A stretch of DNA of 64,000 nucleotides from Flavicella marina (GCF_009193215.1 NZ_VYVA01000002.1:1-64000), one strand, 5' to 3'; shown: positions 26,178 to 34,727, counted from the first letter of the stretch. The notes: generated by a model not told the origin, from the sequence alone. Translations and numbers: made by a program.

Positions 26178-26212
26178 GTTCAAAATAATTATCAAACTAA
26201 AAATTAAATACA

Positions 26213-27487
26213 ATGAGTACACAAAATTTCGAAACAAATGCATTGCATGCTGGACACGACACAACTCAAACTTTAGGAACAAGGGCGGTACCAATCTATC
26301 AGTCTTCTTCATATGTTTTTAATGACACAGACCATGCCGCAAATTTATTTTCATTGAAGGAATTAGGTTTTATTTACACACGATTGAATAATCCTACAAA
26401 TCAAATCTTACAAGATCGATTGGCAGCAATTGAAGGTGGAATTGGTGCGGTTGTTTTTGCATCCGGAACTTCTGCTATTGCTACTGGGTTAATGACTTTG
26501 TTGCGTGCTGGTGATCATATTGTGGCTTCGAGCAGTTTGTATGGAGGAACATTTACTTTGTTAAATGTTACGTTGCCTCGTTTAGGAATCACAACTACGT
26601 TCGTTGATGCTTCGAACCCTGATAATTTTAAAGATGCGGTTCAAGATAATACTCGTGCGTTTTTTGTAGAATCTTTAGGGAATCCTAAACTAGATGTATT
26701 AGATTTAGAAGCAATTGCTGCGCATTCTAAAGCAGCAGGGGTGCCGTTTATTGTAGATAATACAGTGGCGACACCAGGTTTGTTAAATCCAATCAAACAC
26801 GGAGCGAATTTGGTAATTCATTCTTTGACAAAATATATTGGAGGACAAGGAAATTCTTTAGGAGGAGCAATTGTTGATGCGGGAACTTTTGATTGGACAA
26901 ACGGAAAATTTCCTGAGTTTACAGAACCTTCTGCGGGATATCATGGGTTGGTGTATAGCGAAGCATTAGGTGCTGCAGCATTTACTTTTAAATTGATTTT
27001 AGAAGGTTTGCGTGATTTTGGTGGAGCTTTGAGTCCATTCAATGCATTCCAAATTATTCAAGGTTTAGAAACCTTGTCAGTGCGTATCAAGCAGCACAGT
27101 GAAAATGCTTTGGAATTGGCACAATGGCTAGAAGCAAGAGAAGAAGTAGCATGGGTAAATTATCCAGGGTTAGAGAGTAATAAATACAATGCTTTGGCAA
27201 AAAAATATTTACCAAAAGGACAAAGTGGTTTGGTTACTTTTGGTGTGAAAGGTGGGTTTGAGTCAGCAAAAAAGTTAACGGATGCTACTAAAATATTTTC
27301 TTTGCTAGCAAACATAGGAGATACGAAATCATTGATCATTCACCCTGCAAGTACAACACATCAGCAATTGACTGAAGAAGAACAATTGGGAGCAGGGGTT
27401 TCACAAGATTTAATACGTTTGTCTGTTGGTTTAGAGTCTGTTGAAGATTTAAAAGCTGATTTAGAAAATGCTTTTAAGGCATTGTAA
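26213..27487 (+). CDS. metY: O-acetylhomoserine aminocarboxypropyltransferase (sulfhydrylase)
   Basis: A PLP enzyme that makes homocysteine from O-acetylhomoserine and sulfide, the direct sulfhydrylation route. 424 residues with N-terminal FETNALHAGHD, YTRLNNPTNQILQDRLAAIEGG, FASGTSAI and the PLP lysine Lys207 in SLTKYIGGQGNSLGG; the long insertion after it (PSAGYHGLVYSEALG) is typical of MetY rather than MetB. It uses the product of MetX (2.2 kb away) and sulfide from the cys operon. Confidence 0.95.
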   Translation: MSTQNFETNALHAGHDTTQTLGTRAVPIYQSSSYVFNDTDHAANLFSLKELGFIYTRLNNPTNQILQDRLAAIEGGIGAVVFASGTSAIATGLMTLLRAGDHIVASSSLYGGTFTLLNVTLPRLGITTTFVDASNPDNFKDAVQDNTRAFFVESLGNPKLDVLDLEAIAAHSKAAGVPFIVDNTVATPGLLNPIKHGANLVIHSLTKYIGGQGNSLGGAIVDAGTFDWTNGKFPEFTEPSAGYHGLVYSEALGAAAFTFKLILEGLRDFGGALSPFNAFQIIQGLETLSVRIKQHSENALELAQWLEAREEVAWVNYPGLESNKYNALAKKYLPKGQSGLVTFGVKGGFESAKKLTDATKIFSLLANIGDTKSLIIHPASTTHQQLTEEEQLGAGVSQDLIRLSVGLESVEDLKADLENAFKAL

Positions 27488-27503
27488 TACCAATAAAATA
27501 AGT

Positions 27504-27541
27504 AAATTTACCAGAGGCATAAATTATGCCTTTGGTAAATT
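27504..27541 (+). terminator. Hairpin after metY, possible terminator
   Basis: A long, almost perfect stem (AATTTACCA with TGGTAAATT outside, AGGCATA with TATGCCT inside). No T run follows, so it may be a weak terminator or an mRNA-stabilising structure just before the TM2 gene. Confidence 0.5.
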
Positions 27542-27550
27542 CTTAAAACT

Positions 27551-27889
27551 ATGAAGATCGTGAAAACTGAAAACGAAAAATATTGCTTAGAATGTGCTGA
27601 GCCAATTAATGTCAAAGCAGAAATATGTCCTAAATGCGGGGTACGACAGCAGGTTGTTTACGGTAAGACTACAGAACGTCAAGAACAAGAAAAAAGATGG
27701 ATCGTGTCGTTGGTGTTGTGCTGGTTTTTTGGTTTTTTAGGAGCGCATCGTTTTTATACAGGACATACCGGTATTGGTATAGTCCAACTATTAACGCTAG
27801 GTGGTTGTGGAATCTGGTGGTTAATTGATTTTATTATTTTACTGGTTGGTAGTTTTAGAGATGTAGATGGAAACCCAATTAGATATTAA
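27551..27889 (+). CDS. TM2 domain membrane protein with zinc ribbon
   Basis: 112 residues. The N-terminal zinc ribbon has CxxC (YCLECAEP) and CxxC (CPKCGVR) pairs (about residues 12-34). A TM2 domain follows with two hydrophobic helices and a GAHRFYTGHTGIGIVQL turn (about 60-78). Function unknown. Its last 23 bases overlap the DUF2752 gene in another frame, so the two are translationally coupled. Confidence 0.85.
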   Translation: MKIVKTENEKYCLECAEPINVKAEICPKCGVRQQVVYGKTTERQEQEKRWIVSLVLCWFFGFLGAHRFYTGHTGIGIVQLLTLGGCGIWWLIDFIILLVGSFRDVDGNPIRY

Positions 27890-28193
27890 AAGCGCGGTGG
27901 GACTGTATGTAGGTCAGCGGAAATTGTACTTTATTATTGGCGGCTATTTTTTTTTAGCTACAATTTTATTCGAAGTTTTTAAGGTTGATTTATTTGTTCC
28001 ATGTGTTTTTAAATCTTTTTTTCAGTTTGATTGTTTTGGATGTGGATTTACACGAGCAACAGTTCTTTTATTGAAAGGAAGATGGATAGATGCTTTTGAA
28101 ATGAACAAATTAGTTTTTGTCGTTTTACCAATGTTGATGTATATCATGGTAAAAGATATTCGTATTTTTCTTAGAAATCTACGAACAAATTAG
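27867..28193 (+). CDS. DUF2752 family membrane protein
   Basis: 108 residues with two or three hydrophobic helices. The segment FDCFGCGFTRATVLLLKGRW matches the DUF2752 CxxCGxTRA motif. Function unknown. Overlaps the TM2-protein gene by 23 bases. Confidence 0.8.
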   Translation: METQLDIKSAVGLYVGQRKLYFIIGGYFFLATILFEVFKVDLFVPCVFKSFFQFDCFGCGFTRATVLLLKGRWIDAFEMNKLVFVVLPMLMYIMVKDIRIFLRNLRTN

Positions 28194-28216
28194 AGAAAAG
28201 AGATTTTTCACAATTG

Positions 28217-28246
28217 TTGCAGTTTGGTAAATTATTCATATTTTTG
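28217..28246 (+). promoter_or_regulatory. Promoter of the metX-thrA-metZ unit
   Basis: TTG at 28217-28219, a 19-base spacer and TATTTTTG at 28239-28246. The predicted start near 28250 is about 22 bases before the SAM-I aptamer. Confidence 0.65.
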
Positions 28247-28271
28247 CAGCATAGTTCATACTTTTATTGAA

Positions 28272-28383
28272 ATGTTATCAAGAAAGGCAGAGGGATTAGA
28301 CCCGGAGAAGCCTTAGCAACCCTTTAATCTTTAAAGAAGGTGCTAAATTCTACCTTAACAAATATGTTAGGATAGATAACCTT
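28272..28383 (+). promoter_or_regulatory. SAM-I (S-box) riboswitch upstream of metX
   Basis: Core elements of the S-box are visible in order: P1 arm GTTATC (28274-28279), AAGAAAGGCAGAGGGA, the GCCTTAGCAACC junction, the conserved GGTGCTAAATTCTACC, and P1 closing arm GATAAC (28375-28380). A run of eight T follows at 28405-28412, but I could not draw a convincing terminator stem before it. Premature termination is therefore likely but unproven. It should turn metX off when SAM is plentiful. Confidence 0.92.
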
Positions 28384-28475
28384 AGACGAATCAAAGTCCT
28401 CTCATTTTTTTTAACACATCAATAAACACATGCAAATAAAGCGTTGTGAGATGATTAATTATAAAAATATATACT

Positions 28476-29450
28476 TTGAATAGTAGTTTAAAATATCATT
28501 CTATTGAAGATTTCACCACGGAAACGGGTGTAGTTTACGACGAATTAGAAATTTCATACGAAGTTTTTGGTCAAGAATTACATACGGCTCCTGTTGTGCT
28601 AGTAAATCATGCTTTGACAGGTAACTCAGATGTTGCAAGTCCACATGCTGGTTGGTGGCGCGGAATCATTTCTGATGGGAATTTAATTGATACACAGAAG
28701 TATACAATAGTTGCTTTTAATATACCTGGGAATGGGTTTGATAAAAAACCAGACAATTTAATTTCGAATTACAAAGATTTTACAGCTAGAGATGTTGCAA
28801 AATTATTTGGTACAGCTTTGTTAGATTTTGGGGTTCAAAAATTACATGCAGTGATTGGTGGTTCTTTAGGTGGCGGAATATCATGGGAAATGGCAGTGTT
28901 ATTTCCCGATTTAGCAGATAATTTGATAGCGGTAGCATCGGATTGGAAAGCATCAGACTGGATTTTAGCACACAATAAAGTGCAAGAGCAGATTTTACTC
29001 AATTCAAAAAAACCGGTACATGATGCACGAATGATGGCGATGCTATTCTATAGAACAGCGGGCTCTTTTAAAGAGAAGTTTAATAGAACAGTAAATGAAA
29101 ATTTAGGAATACCAAATGTTGAAAGTTGGTTGTTGCACCATGGTTTTCAATTAGAAAATAGGTTTCATCTGCAATCTTATAAAATGGTAAATCACTTATT
29201 GTCCACACTTGATATTGTTAGAGATAGAGGAACTTTTAAAGAGGTAGCACCTAAAATCAAAGCAAAAATCACACAGATAGGGATCGATTCTGATTTCTTT
29301 TTTGTGCCAGAGGAAAATATTGAAACTAAAAATATTTTGGATCAACTAGGGATAGATAGTACGTACAAAGAAATTAGTTCTATTCATGGTCACGATGGTT
29401 TTTTGGTTGAGGATGGACAGTTAAAAGAGTTGTTAAAAGATATTTTTTAG
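28476..29450 (+). CDS. metX: Homoserine O-acetyltransferase
   Basis: Activates homoserine with acetyl-CoA for MetY. 324 residues, alpha/beta-hydrolase fold: oxyanion segment VNHALTGNS, nucleophile Ser130 in GGSLGGGISWE, Asp in GIDSDFFF and catalytic His in SIHGHDGFLVE near the C terminus. A second ACT or CBS domain is absent, as usual. The start is taken as TTG at 28476: an in-frame stop (28452-28454) lies just upstream and no ATG is available before conserved sequence. First gene after the SAM-I riboswitch, 48 bases before thrA. Confidence 0.9.
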   Translation: MNSSLKYHSIEDFTTETGVVYDELEISYEVFGQELHTAPVVLVNHALTGNSDVASPHAGWWRGIISDGNLIDTQKYTIVAFNIPGNGFDKKPDNLISNYKDFTARDVAKLFGTALLDFGVQKLHAVIGGSLGGGISWEMAVLFPDLADNLIAVASDWKASDWILAHNKVQEQILLNSKKPVHDARMMAMLFYRTAGSFKEKFNRTVNENLGIPNVESWLLHHGFQLENRFHLQSYKMVNHLLSTLDIVRDRGTFKEVAPKIKAKITQIGIDSDFFFVPEENIETKNILDQLGIDSTYKEISSIHGHDGFLVEDGQLKELLKDIF

Positions 29451-29498
29451 AACGAATAATAAAATACATCATTAAATAATGATGAACAATTTAAAGAG

Positions 29499-31919
29499 AT
29501 GAAAGTAATTAAATTCGGTGGTAAATCATTGGCAAACGAACTAAGTTTGAAAAGTGTTTTAGAGATTGTTATTTCTAAAATTCAGAAAAAGGAAAAAATA
29601 GTTTTGGTTTTGTCTGCACGTGGTTCAACTACAAATGATTTAGAGAAGATACTTGAAAAGGCGAAAAAAAACACGAATTATAAGGAAGCGTTTGAGTCAT
29701 TTAAAGTTTACCAACAAGCACCAAGTGAAAAGATTGATTTTACGGAAGAATTTACTTTTTTAGAAAAAATATTTGAAGGAGTTAATTTACTGGGTGACTA
29801 CAGCCCAAAGATCAAAGATTTGGTATTGGCATATGGAGAATTATTATCTGTAAAATTGGTAGTTGCATTGTTACAAGAAAAAGGGATAAAAGCGAAAGCT
29901 GTTGATTCTAGAAGTTTGTTAAAAACAGATGCTACTTTTGGAGATGCCGAACTTTTAGAAGATGTTTCGAAGTATAATGTAGTTGAGTATTTTAAAAACT
30001 GCAATGAAGACGTTGTACAAGTGGTGACTGGTTTTATTGCTTCTAACTCTGAAAACGAAACAACTACTTTAGGAAGAAATGGGAGTAGTTATTCCGCTGC
30101 GTTGTTGGCGAATTATTTAGGAGCCGAAGAATTGCAAAACTATACACATGTAGATGGAATCTATACTGCAAATCCAGATTTAGTACCGAATGCTCAAAAA
30201 ATTGAAAATTTATCGTTTAAAGAAGCAAATGAATTAGCAAATTTTGGAGCTTATATTTTAAATGCTAAAGCAATGATTCCTTTAACTGAAAAAGGAATTC
30301 CACTACGTATACTGAATACCTTTGACCCAGAAAATAAAGGTACCTTAATTACAAAAGACCATACATCGAAGGATGGAATCAAAGCAATTTCTGTATTAGA
30401 GAATATGGCATTGATCAATCTTGAAGGAAAAGGATTGTTAGGAAAAGTGGGTGTCGATGCTCGTGTTTTTACAGCCTTACAGAAAGACAATATCAGCGTA
30501 AATATTATTTCTCAGGGTTCTTCTGAAAGAGGAATTAGTTTCGTTGTTGATGCAGCTCAAGCTCGTAAAGCTCGAGAAGCGCTAGCTAACGAGTTTAACT
30601 TAGATTTTTTAAGTAAAGATGTTACTAAAATTGGAGTTGAGAAAGACGTAGCAATTATTTCTACTTTAGGTAAAACTTTGGCATCTTTCAATAGTTCGTA
30701 TGGTGCGTTGATAAAAAATAGTATTGAGCCAATATTGATGAACAATACCGTAGCTGGTAGAAATGTGTGTTTGGTAGTAAAAAATAAAGATTTAAACAAA
30801 GCTGTGAATGTAATTCACGGTGAGATATTTGGAGTAGCGAAGAAGATCAATATCGCAGTATTTGGTGTTGGTTTGGTAGGAGGTACGCTTGTCGATCAAA
30901 TTTTAGAAAGCAAAGCAAAAATTCTAAAAAGAAAAGGAGTAGATTTAAATATATTTGCGGTTGCTAATTCTAAAGCTGTTGTGTTAAACGCGAAAGGGAT
31001 TAACGGGAACTGGAGAGAAGAATTAAAAACTACTGGAATAGCTAAATCAGTTGATGAGGTTGCAGCTTTCGCCAATGAGTATCATTTGGAAAATTTGATA
31101 GCCATAGATAATACAGCAAATGCACAATTTGTAGGAAATTATATTCCGCTTGTAAATAAAGGATTTAACTTGGTGTCTTCGAATAAAATAGGTAATACGA
31201 TTTCGTATGATTTTTATGAAGAATTAAGGGAAGAATTAAAGAAAAATAAAAAAACATATTTATACGAAACTAATGTAGGTGCAGGTTTGCCGTTGATAGA
31301 TACGATTCGAATGTTGCATCATTCAGGTGAAAATATTACGAGGATTAAAGGAGTGTTTTCGGGTACCTTGAGTTACCTGTTCAATAATTTCTCTGCAAAT
31401 TCAGATGATTTTAGTGCTGTATTACAAGGAGCAATAGATCAAGGTTTTACAGAACCTGACCCGAGAGAAGATTTGAATGGAAACGACGTAGGTAGAAAAT
31501 TGTTAATTTTAGCGCGAGAATTGGATTTAAAAAATGAGTTTTCTGATGTAAAAATTCATAATTTGATTCCCGAAAAATTGAGAGCTGGTGATACAAACTC
31601 TTTCTTAAATAATTTGAATCAATTTGATCCGGTTTACAAAGAAATAAAAGAAAACCAAGAACCAGAACACGTGTTACGCTATATTGGTGATTTGCATGGA
31701 GATTTGTCTCAAGATAAAGGTGTACTAGAAGTGAAATTAATTTCAGTTTCTAGTGAGTCTGCCCTTGGACAAGTGAAAGGAGCAGATTCTATTTTTGAAA
31801 TTTATACAGAATCGTACGGTGAACGTCCGATTGTAATTCAAGGAGCAGGTGCAGGGGCACATGTTACGGCAAGAGGAGTTTTTGGTGATATATTGCGTCT
31901 TTCAGAAGGAGGCATGTAA
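29499..31919 (+). CDS. thrA: Bifunctional aspartokinase I / homoserine dehydrogenase I
   Basis: Catalyses the first and third steps from aspartate to homoserine. 806 residues: aspartokinase domain beginning KVIKFGGKSLA, catalytic GRNGSSYSAALLANYLGAEE (about 192-211), ACT regulatory region (about 300-440), then homoserine dehydrogenase with NAD(P) motif GVGLVGGTLVD (about 451) and NVGAGLPLIDTIRMLHHSG (about 595). It sits between metX and metZ behind a SAM-I riboswitch, so at least this copy is tied to methionine rather than threonine supply. Confidence 0.95.
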   Translation: MKVIKFGGKSLANELSLKSVLEIVISKIQKKEKIVLVLSARGSTTNDLEKILEKAKKNTNYKEAFESFKVYQQAPSEKIDFTEEFTFLEKIFEGVNLLGDYSPKIKDLVLAYGELLSVKLVVALLQEKGIKAKAVDSRSLLKTDATFGDAELLEDVSKYNVVEYFKNCNEDVVQVVTGFIASNSENETTTLGRNGSSYSAALLANYLGAEELQNYTHVDGIYTANPDLVPNAQKIENLSFKEANELANFGAYILNAKAMIPLTEKGIPLRILNTFDPENKGTLITKDHTSKDGIKAISVLENMALINLEGKGLLGKVGVDARVFTALQKDNISVNIISQGSSERGISFVVDAAQARKAREALANEFNLDFLSKDVTKIGVEKDVAIISTLGKTLASFNSSYGALIKNSIEPILMNNTVAGRNVCLVVKNKDLNKAVNVIHGEIFGVAKKINIAVFGVGLVGGTLVDQILESKAKILKRKGVDLNIFAVANSKAVVLNAKGINGNWREELKTTGIAKSVDEVAAFANEYHLENLIAIDNTANAQFVGNYIPLVNKGFNLVSSNKIGNTISYDFYEELREELKKNKKTYLYETNVGAGLPLIDTIRMLHHSGENITRIKGVFSGTLSYLFNNFSANSDDFSAVLQGAIDQGFTEPDPREDLNGNDVGRKLLILARELDLKNEFSDVKIHNLIPEKLRAGDTNSFLNNLNQFDPVYKEIKENQEPEHVLRYIGDLHGDLSQDKGVLEVKLISVSSESALGQVKGADSIFEIYTESYGERPIVIQGAGAGAHVTARGVFGDILRLSEGGM

Positions 31920-32008
31920 GTTTTTATTATAGAGACAGTCCAAAAAGAAAATCACTTTGTAGAGTGAATAAAAATAATAGTAAAAGTAGTTGAGAGAATC
32001 AACCTAAG

Positions 32009-33184
32009 ATGATGAGTAAAAAACATTTTGAAACAGAAGCGGTCAGAACGCAATCAGAGAGAACCCAATTCAAAGAACATTCAACACCGTTGTATTTAAC
32101 TTCTGGTTTTGTATTTGATGATGCGGAAGAGATGCGTGCTTCTTTTGCTGAAGAAAAAGAGCGTGATTTATACAGTAGATATAGCAATCCAAATACCTCA
32201 GAATTTATAGAGAAAATTTGTAAAATGGAAGGTGCCGAAGATGGTTTTGCCTTTGCTTCTGGAATGGCAGCTATTTATTCTACATTCGCTGCATTGTTGA
32301 GTTCAGGTGATCATATCGTTTCTGCACGATCTGTCTTTGGTGCTACGCATGGATTGTTTACAAAATATTTTCCAAAATGGGGGATTGAAACCTCGTATTT
32401 TGGCGTATCAGAAGTTGAGAAAGTAGAAAGTTTGATTCAACCAAATACCAAGTTTATTTATGCAGAAACTCCTACAAACCCTGGAGTTGATGTGTTGGAT
32501 TTAGAAGTGTTGAGTCGCATAGCGAAAAAACATAATGTTTTGCTGATTATTGATAACTGTTTTGCAACACCTTATTTACAACAGCCTATAAAGTTTGGAG
32601 CGGATTTGGTAATTCATTCAGCGACAAAATTAATCGACGGACAAGGAAGAGTTTTAGGAGGGATTACTGTCGGGTCTAAAGAATTGATTCGTGAAATTTA
32701 TTTGTTTTCGCGTTTAACAGGACCGTCTTTATCTCCTTTTAATGCATGGGTGTTGTCAAAAAGTTTGGAGACCTTATCTGTGCGCTGTGATAAACAATGT
32801 GATAATGCTTTAAAATTGGCTGAGTTTTTAGAAGGGCATCCTAAGGTGAAATGGGTGAAGTATCCGTTTTTAAAATCGCACCCTCAATACGAAGTAGCAA
32901 TCAAACAAATGAAACTAGGAGGTACAATTGTTGCTTTTGAAGTGGAAAATGGTGTTCAAGGAGGGAAAACTTTCTTTGATAGTATCGAAATGTGTTCGTT
33001 GTCTGCTAACTTAGGAGATACTAGAACGATCGTAACGCACCCAGCATCCACAACACATGCGAAGTTAGCGAAAGAAGATAAAGAGGCAGTCGGTATTTTA
33101 GATGGTACAGTCCGTTGTTCTTTAGGTCTAGAACATATTGATGATATTATTGCCGATATACAACAAGCATTAGAAAAGATATAA
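32009..33184 (+). CDS. metZ: Trans-sulfuration PLP enzyme, O-succinylhomoserine sulfhydrylase/MetZ-like
   Basis: 391 residues of the Cys/Met metabolism PLP family. It has FETEAVRTQSERTQFKEHS at the N terminus, YSRYSNPNT, FASGMAAIYSTF and PLP lysine Lys207 in HSATKLIDGQGRVLGG, which resemble MetZ more than MetB. The substrate in this organism is probably O-acetylhomoserine, because MetX lies upstream; this is inference. Two ATGs (32009, 32012) are possible. Third gene of the metX-thrA-metZ unit, 90 bases after thrA. Confidence 0.88.
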   Translation: MMSKKHFETEAVRTQSERTQFKEHSTPLYLTSGFVFDDAEEMRASFAEEKERDLYSRYSNPNTSEFIEKICKMEGAEDGFAFASGMAAIYSTFAALLSSGDHIVSARSVFGATHGLFTKYFPKWGIETSYFGVSEVEKVESLIQPNTKFIYAETPTNPGVDVLDLEVLSRIAKKHNVLLIIDNCFATPYLQQPIKFGADLVIHSATKLIDGQGRVLGGITVGSKELIREIYLFSRLTGPSLSPFNAWVLSKSLETLSVRCDKQCDNALKLAEFLEGHPKVKWVKYPFLKSHPQYEVAIKQMKLGGTIVAFEVENGVQGGKTFFDSIEMCSLSANLGDTRTIVTHPASTTHAKLAKEDKEAVGILDGTVRCSLGLEHIDDIIADIQQALEKI

Positions 33185-33195
33185 AATAGTATCAT

Positions 33196-33220
33196 GTACC
33201 CTGAGCTTGTCGAAGGGTAC
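33196..33220. repeat. Palindromic REP-like element after metZ
   Basis: The 25-base element has 7-bp arms GTACCCT/AGGGTAC around a GAGCTTGTCGA core. It resembles the CTTCGACA[AG]GCTCAG palindrome that recurs in intergenic DNA of many bacteria. Only one copy is seen in this window. Confidence 0.55.
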
Positions 33221-33240
33221 TTGTCAAATGAATTTATAGC

Positions 33241-33273
33241 AAAAAACCAACACACTTTGTGTTGGTTTTTTTT
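33241..33273 (+). terminator. Terminator after metZ
   Basis: The stem AACCAACAC/GTGTTGGTT with a short loop, followed by T8. It ends the metX-thrA-metZ transcript. Confidence 0.88.
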
Positions 33274-33390
33274 GTTTGCGTTGGGGGATGTGTGAGATTA
33301 AATACCCCTATTAATAAGGATTGTGCTTTTTTTTGGAATAATTATTTTCGCACTATGTTATTAGGAAAATTACCTGGATGTTTTTATGAT

Positions 33391-33408
33391 TGCCAATAGA
33401 GTTTGGCA
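33391..33408. promoter_or_regulatory. Inverted repeat upstream of the MACPF-like gene
   Basis: TGCCAA-N6-TTGGCA, perfect 6-bp arms, 65 bases before the favoured start codon. It may be an operator; the binding protein is unknown. Nothing else clear is seen in 33274-33445 apart from AT-rich DNA. Confidence 0.35.
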
Positions 33409-33472
33409 TGATGTTTTATAGAGTATAAGTATTGGTGGTTGCTATATGCCAATTAAATTAAATAAATTAAAT

Positions 33473-34684
33473 ATGAAAAAGAAAAATGTAACATGGCTAA
33501 GGCCTTTAATTCTTGTGTTTTTTGTAAATTTTTATTCTTGTAATGAAGATGCTTTACTTGTTGAGACCAATGTAAAACCTGAAGAGACAATTAAAAACGT
33601 TGAAATAAAAGAAGCGTTTGTATTTGAACCATTAAACACTGAATTTGTACCGGATATTTCAGAAAGACCATTTATAAACGGAAAATTTCAAGATGTTGGT
33701 TTTGGGTATGATGTAATTAATAATAAAGCATTAGATATTGCGATTAAGGATGATTATGAATCATTTTTAGGTGATAGTGATGTTTCTAATGGTGGTATTA
33801 GTGGGAATTATTCAGCTGATAATATCCCGAATATTAGAGGTGAATCCTATTCGTTTTATCCTAAGCAAGGAAGAAGAATCGATGTTGAGACAGATGGACG
33901 TTATGAGGAAAAACTAAAGAGTATATTTCATTCAACAAATCCACACGCTGTATATTACCTTTCTAGGTTTTCAACAGGGGCACCAGGGAGACAACAAATC
34001 TCAGGCCATCCAGATTTGACAGAAGAAGCTATTTCATTGGCAGAAAAAGATTTGGATGCTTTTATTAAGAGATATGGTTTGTTTTATGTAAAAGATAATT
34101 CTTATGGTGTTAGAGGTAGTTTTATAGCAAAATTATCTTTTGATGCTTCTGTTTATTCTCAATTTGATGCAAGCGAGACTATATTGTATTATTGTGAAGG
34201 TGATGAAGAGTCTATTTCAGATATAGGAAAAGAAATATTGGCGCATGGTCATCTGGAGTATTTTAGTGTATTTGATATTCCAAACTATTCTCATGATAAA
34301 ATTTCGAATTATAAAGAGTTTCATGAAGAAGTTAGAAAGATTTATAAATTAATGGGATCAGATCCAGATGTGTTTAAGAATCGATTTTTGGATACGAAAT
34401 TGGCGAGTTATGCAACTCATTTTAAAGATGAAGAAATAAAAAATAAGCTTTTAGAGTATGCTAATTGCCATATGCATTGGATGCAATGGAATGAGCTTCG
34501 TATAAAATTGAAAAATGTATCTCATTTGGAAATGAGTGATGATTTGATTATTGAATACAATAAAGCTATAGAGTTTGTGAATGAAAATTTAGAGAAATCT
34601 AAAAATTTTGAAGCTCATGAAGAGCCTAAATCTAATTTGTATGATGGATTGATACATAAGATTAATGTATCTTATTATAGATAA
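33473..34684 (+). CDS. Lipoprotein resembling MACPF-domain (pore-forming) proteins
   Basis: 403 residues from the ATG at 33473 (an ATG at 33446 is also possible). The signal peptide ends in the lipobox FYSC. Two segments resemble membrane-attack-complex/perforin domains of Bacteroidota: DVGFGYDVINNKALDI (early, matching the GxGYDv start) and FIKRYGLFYVKDNSYGVRGS, in the place of the family's F..YGTHY..lGG signature, with Leu-Phe instead of Thr-His. The length suits BSAP-like secreted antimicrobial MACPF proteins. Single gene flanked by terminators. The assignment rests on short motifs and needs a structure-based check. Confidence 0.5.
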   Translation: MKKKNVTWLRPLILVFFVNFYSCNEDALLVETNVKPEETIKNVEIKEAFVFEPLNTEFVPDISERPFINGKFQDVGFGYDVINNKALDIAIKDDYESFLGDSDVSNGGISGNYSADNIPNIRGESYSFYPKQGRRIDVETDGRYEEKLKSIFHSTNPHAVYYLSRFSTGAPGRQQISGHPDLTEEAISLAEKDLDAFIKRYGLFYVKDNSYGVRGSFIAKLSFDASVYSQFDASETILYYCEGDEESISDIGKEILAHGHLEYFSVFDIPNYSHDKISNYKEFHEEVRKIYKLMGSDPDVFKNRFLDTKLASYATHFKDEEIKNKLLEYANCHMHWMQWNELRIKLKNVSHLEMSDDLIIEYNKAIEFVNENLEKSKNFEAHEEPKSNLYDGLIHKINVSYYR

Positions 34685-34696
34685 TTAGGTAGATGC

Positions 34697-34727
34697 TAAA
34701 ACCAACACTTTTGTGTTGGTTTTTTTG
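34697..34727 (+). terminator. Terminator after the MACPF-like gene
   Basis: The stem AAAACCAACAC/GTGTTGGTTTT with a 4-base loop and T run. Its stem is almost the same as that of the terminator at 33241-33273 on the other side of the gene. Confidence 0.85.

Noticed and set aside
28384-28412. Terminator stem for the SAM-I riboswitch
   Set aside because: The T run is clear, but no stem longer than about five pairs directly before it could be drawn, so no terminator feature was listed.
28451-28483. Short frame MINYKNIYFE before and overlapping the metX start, considered as a second leader peptide
   Set aside because: It has no regulatory codons and no hairpin after it, and the SAM-I riboswitch already explains control of this unit.
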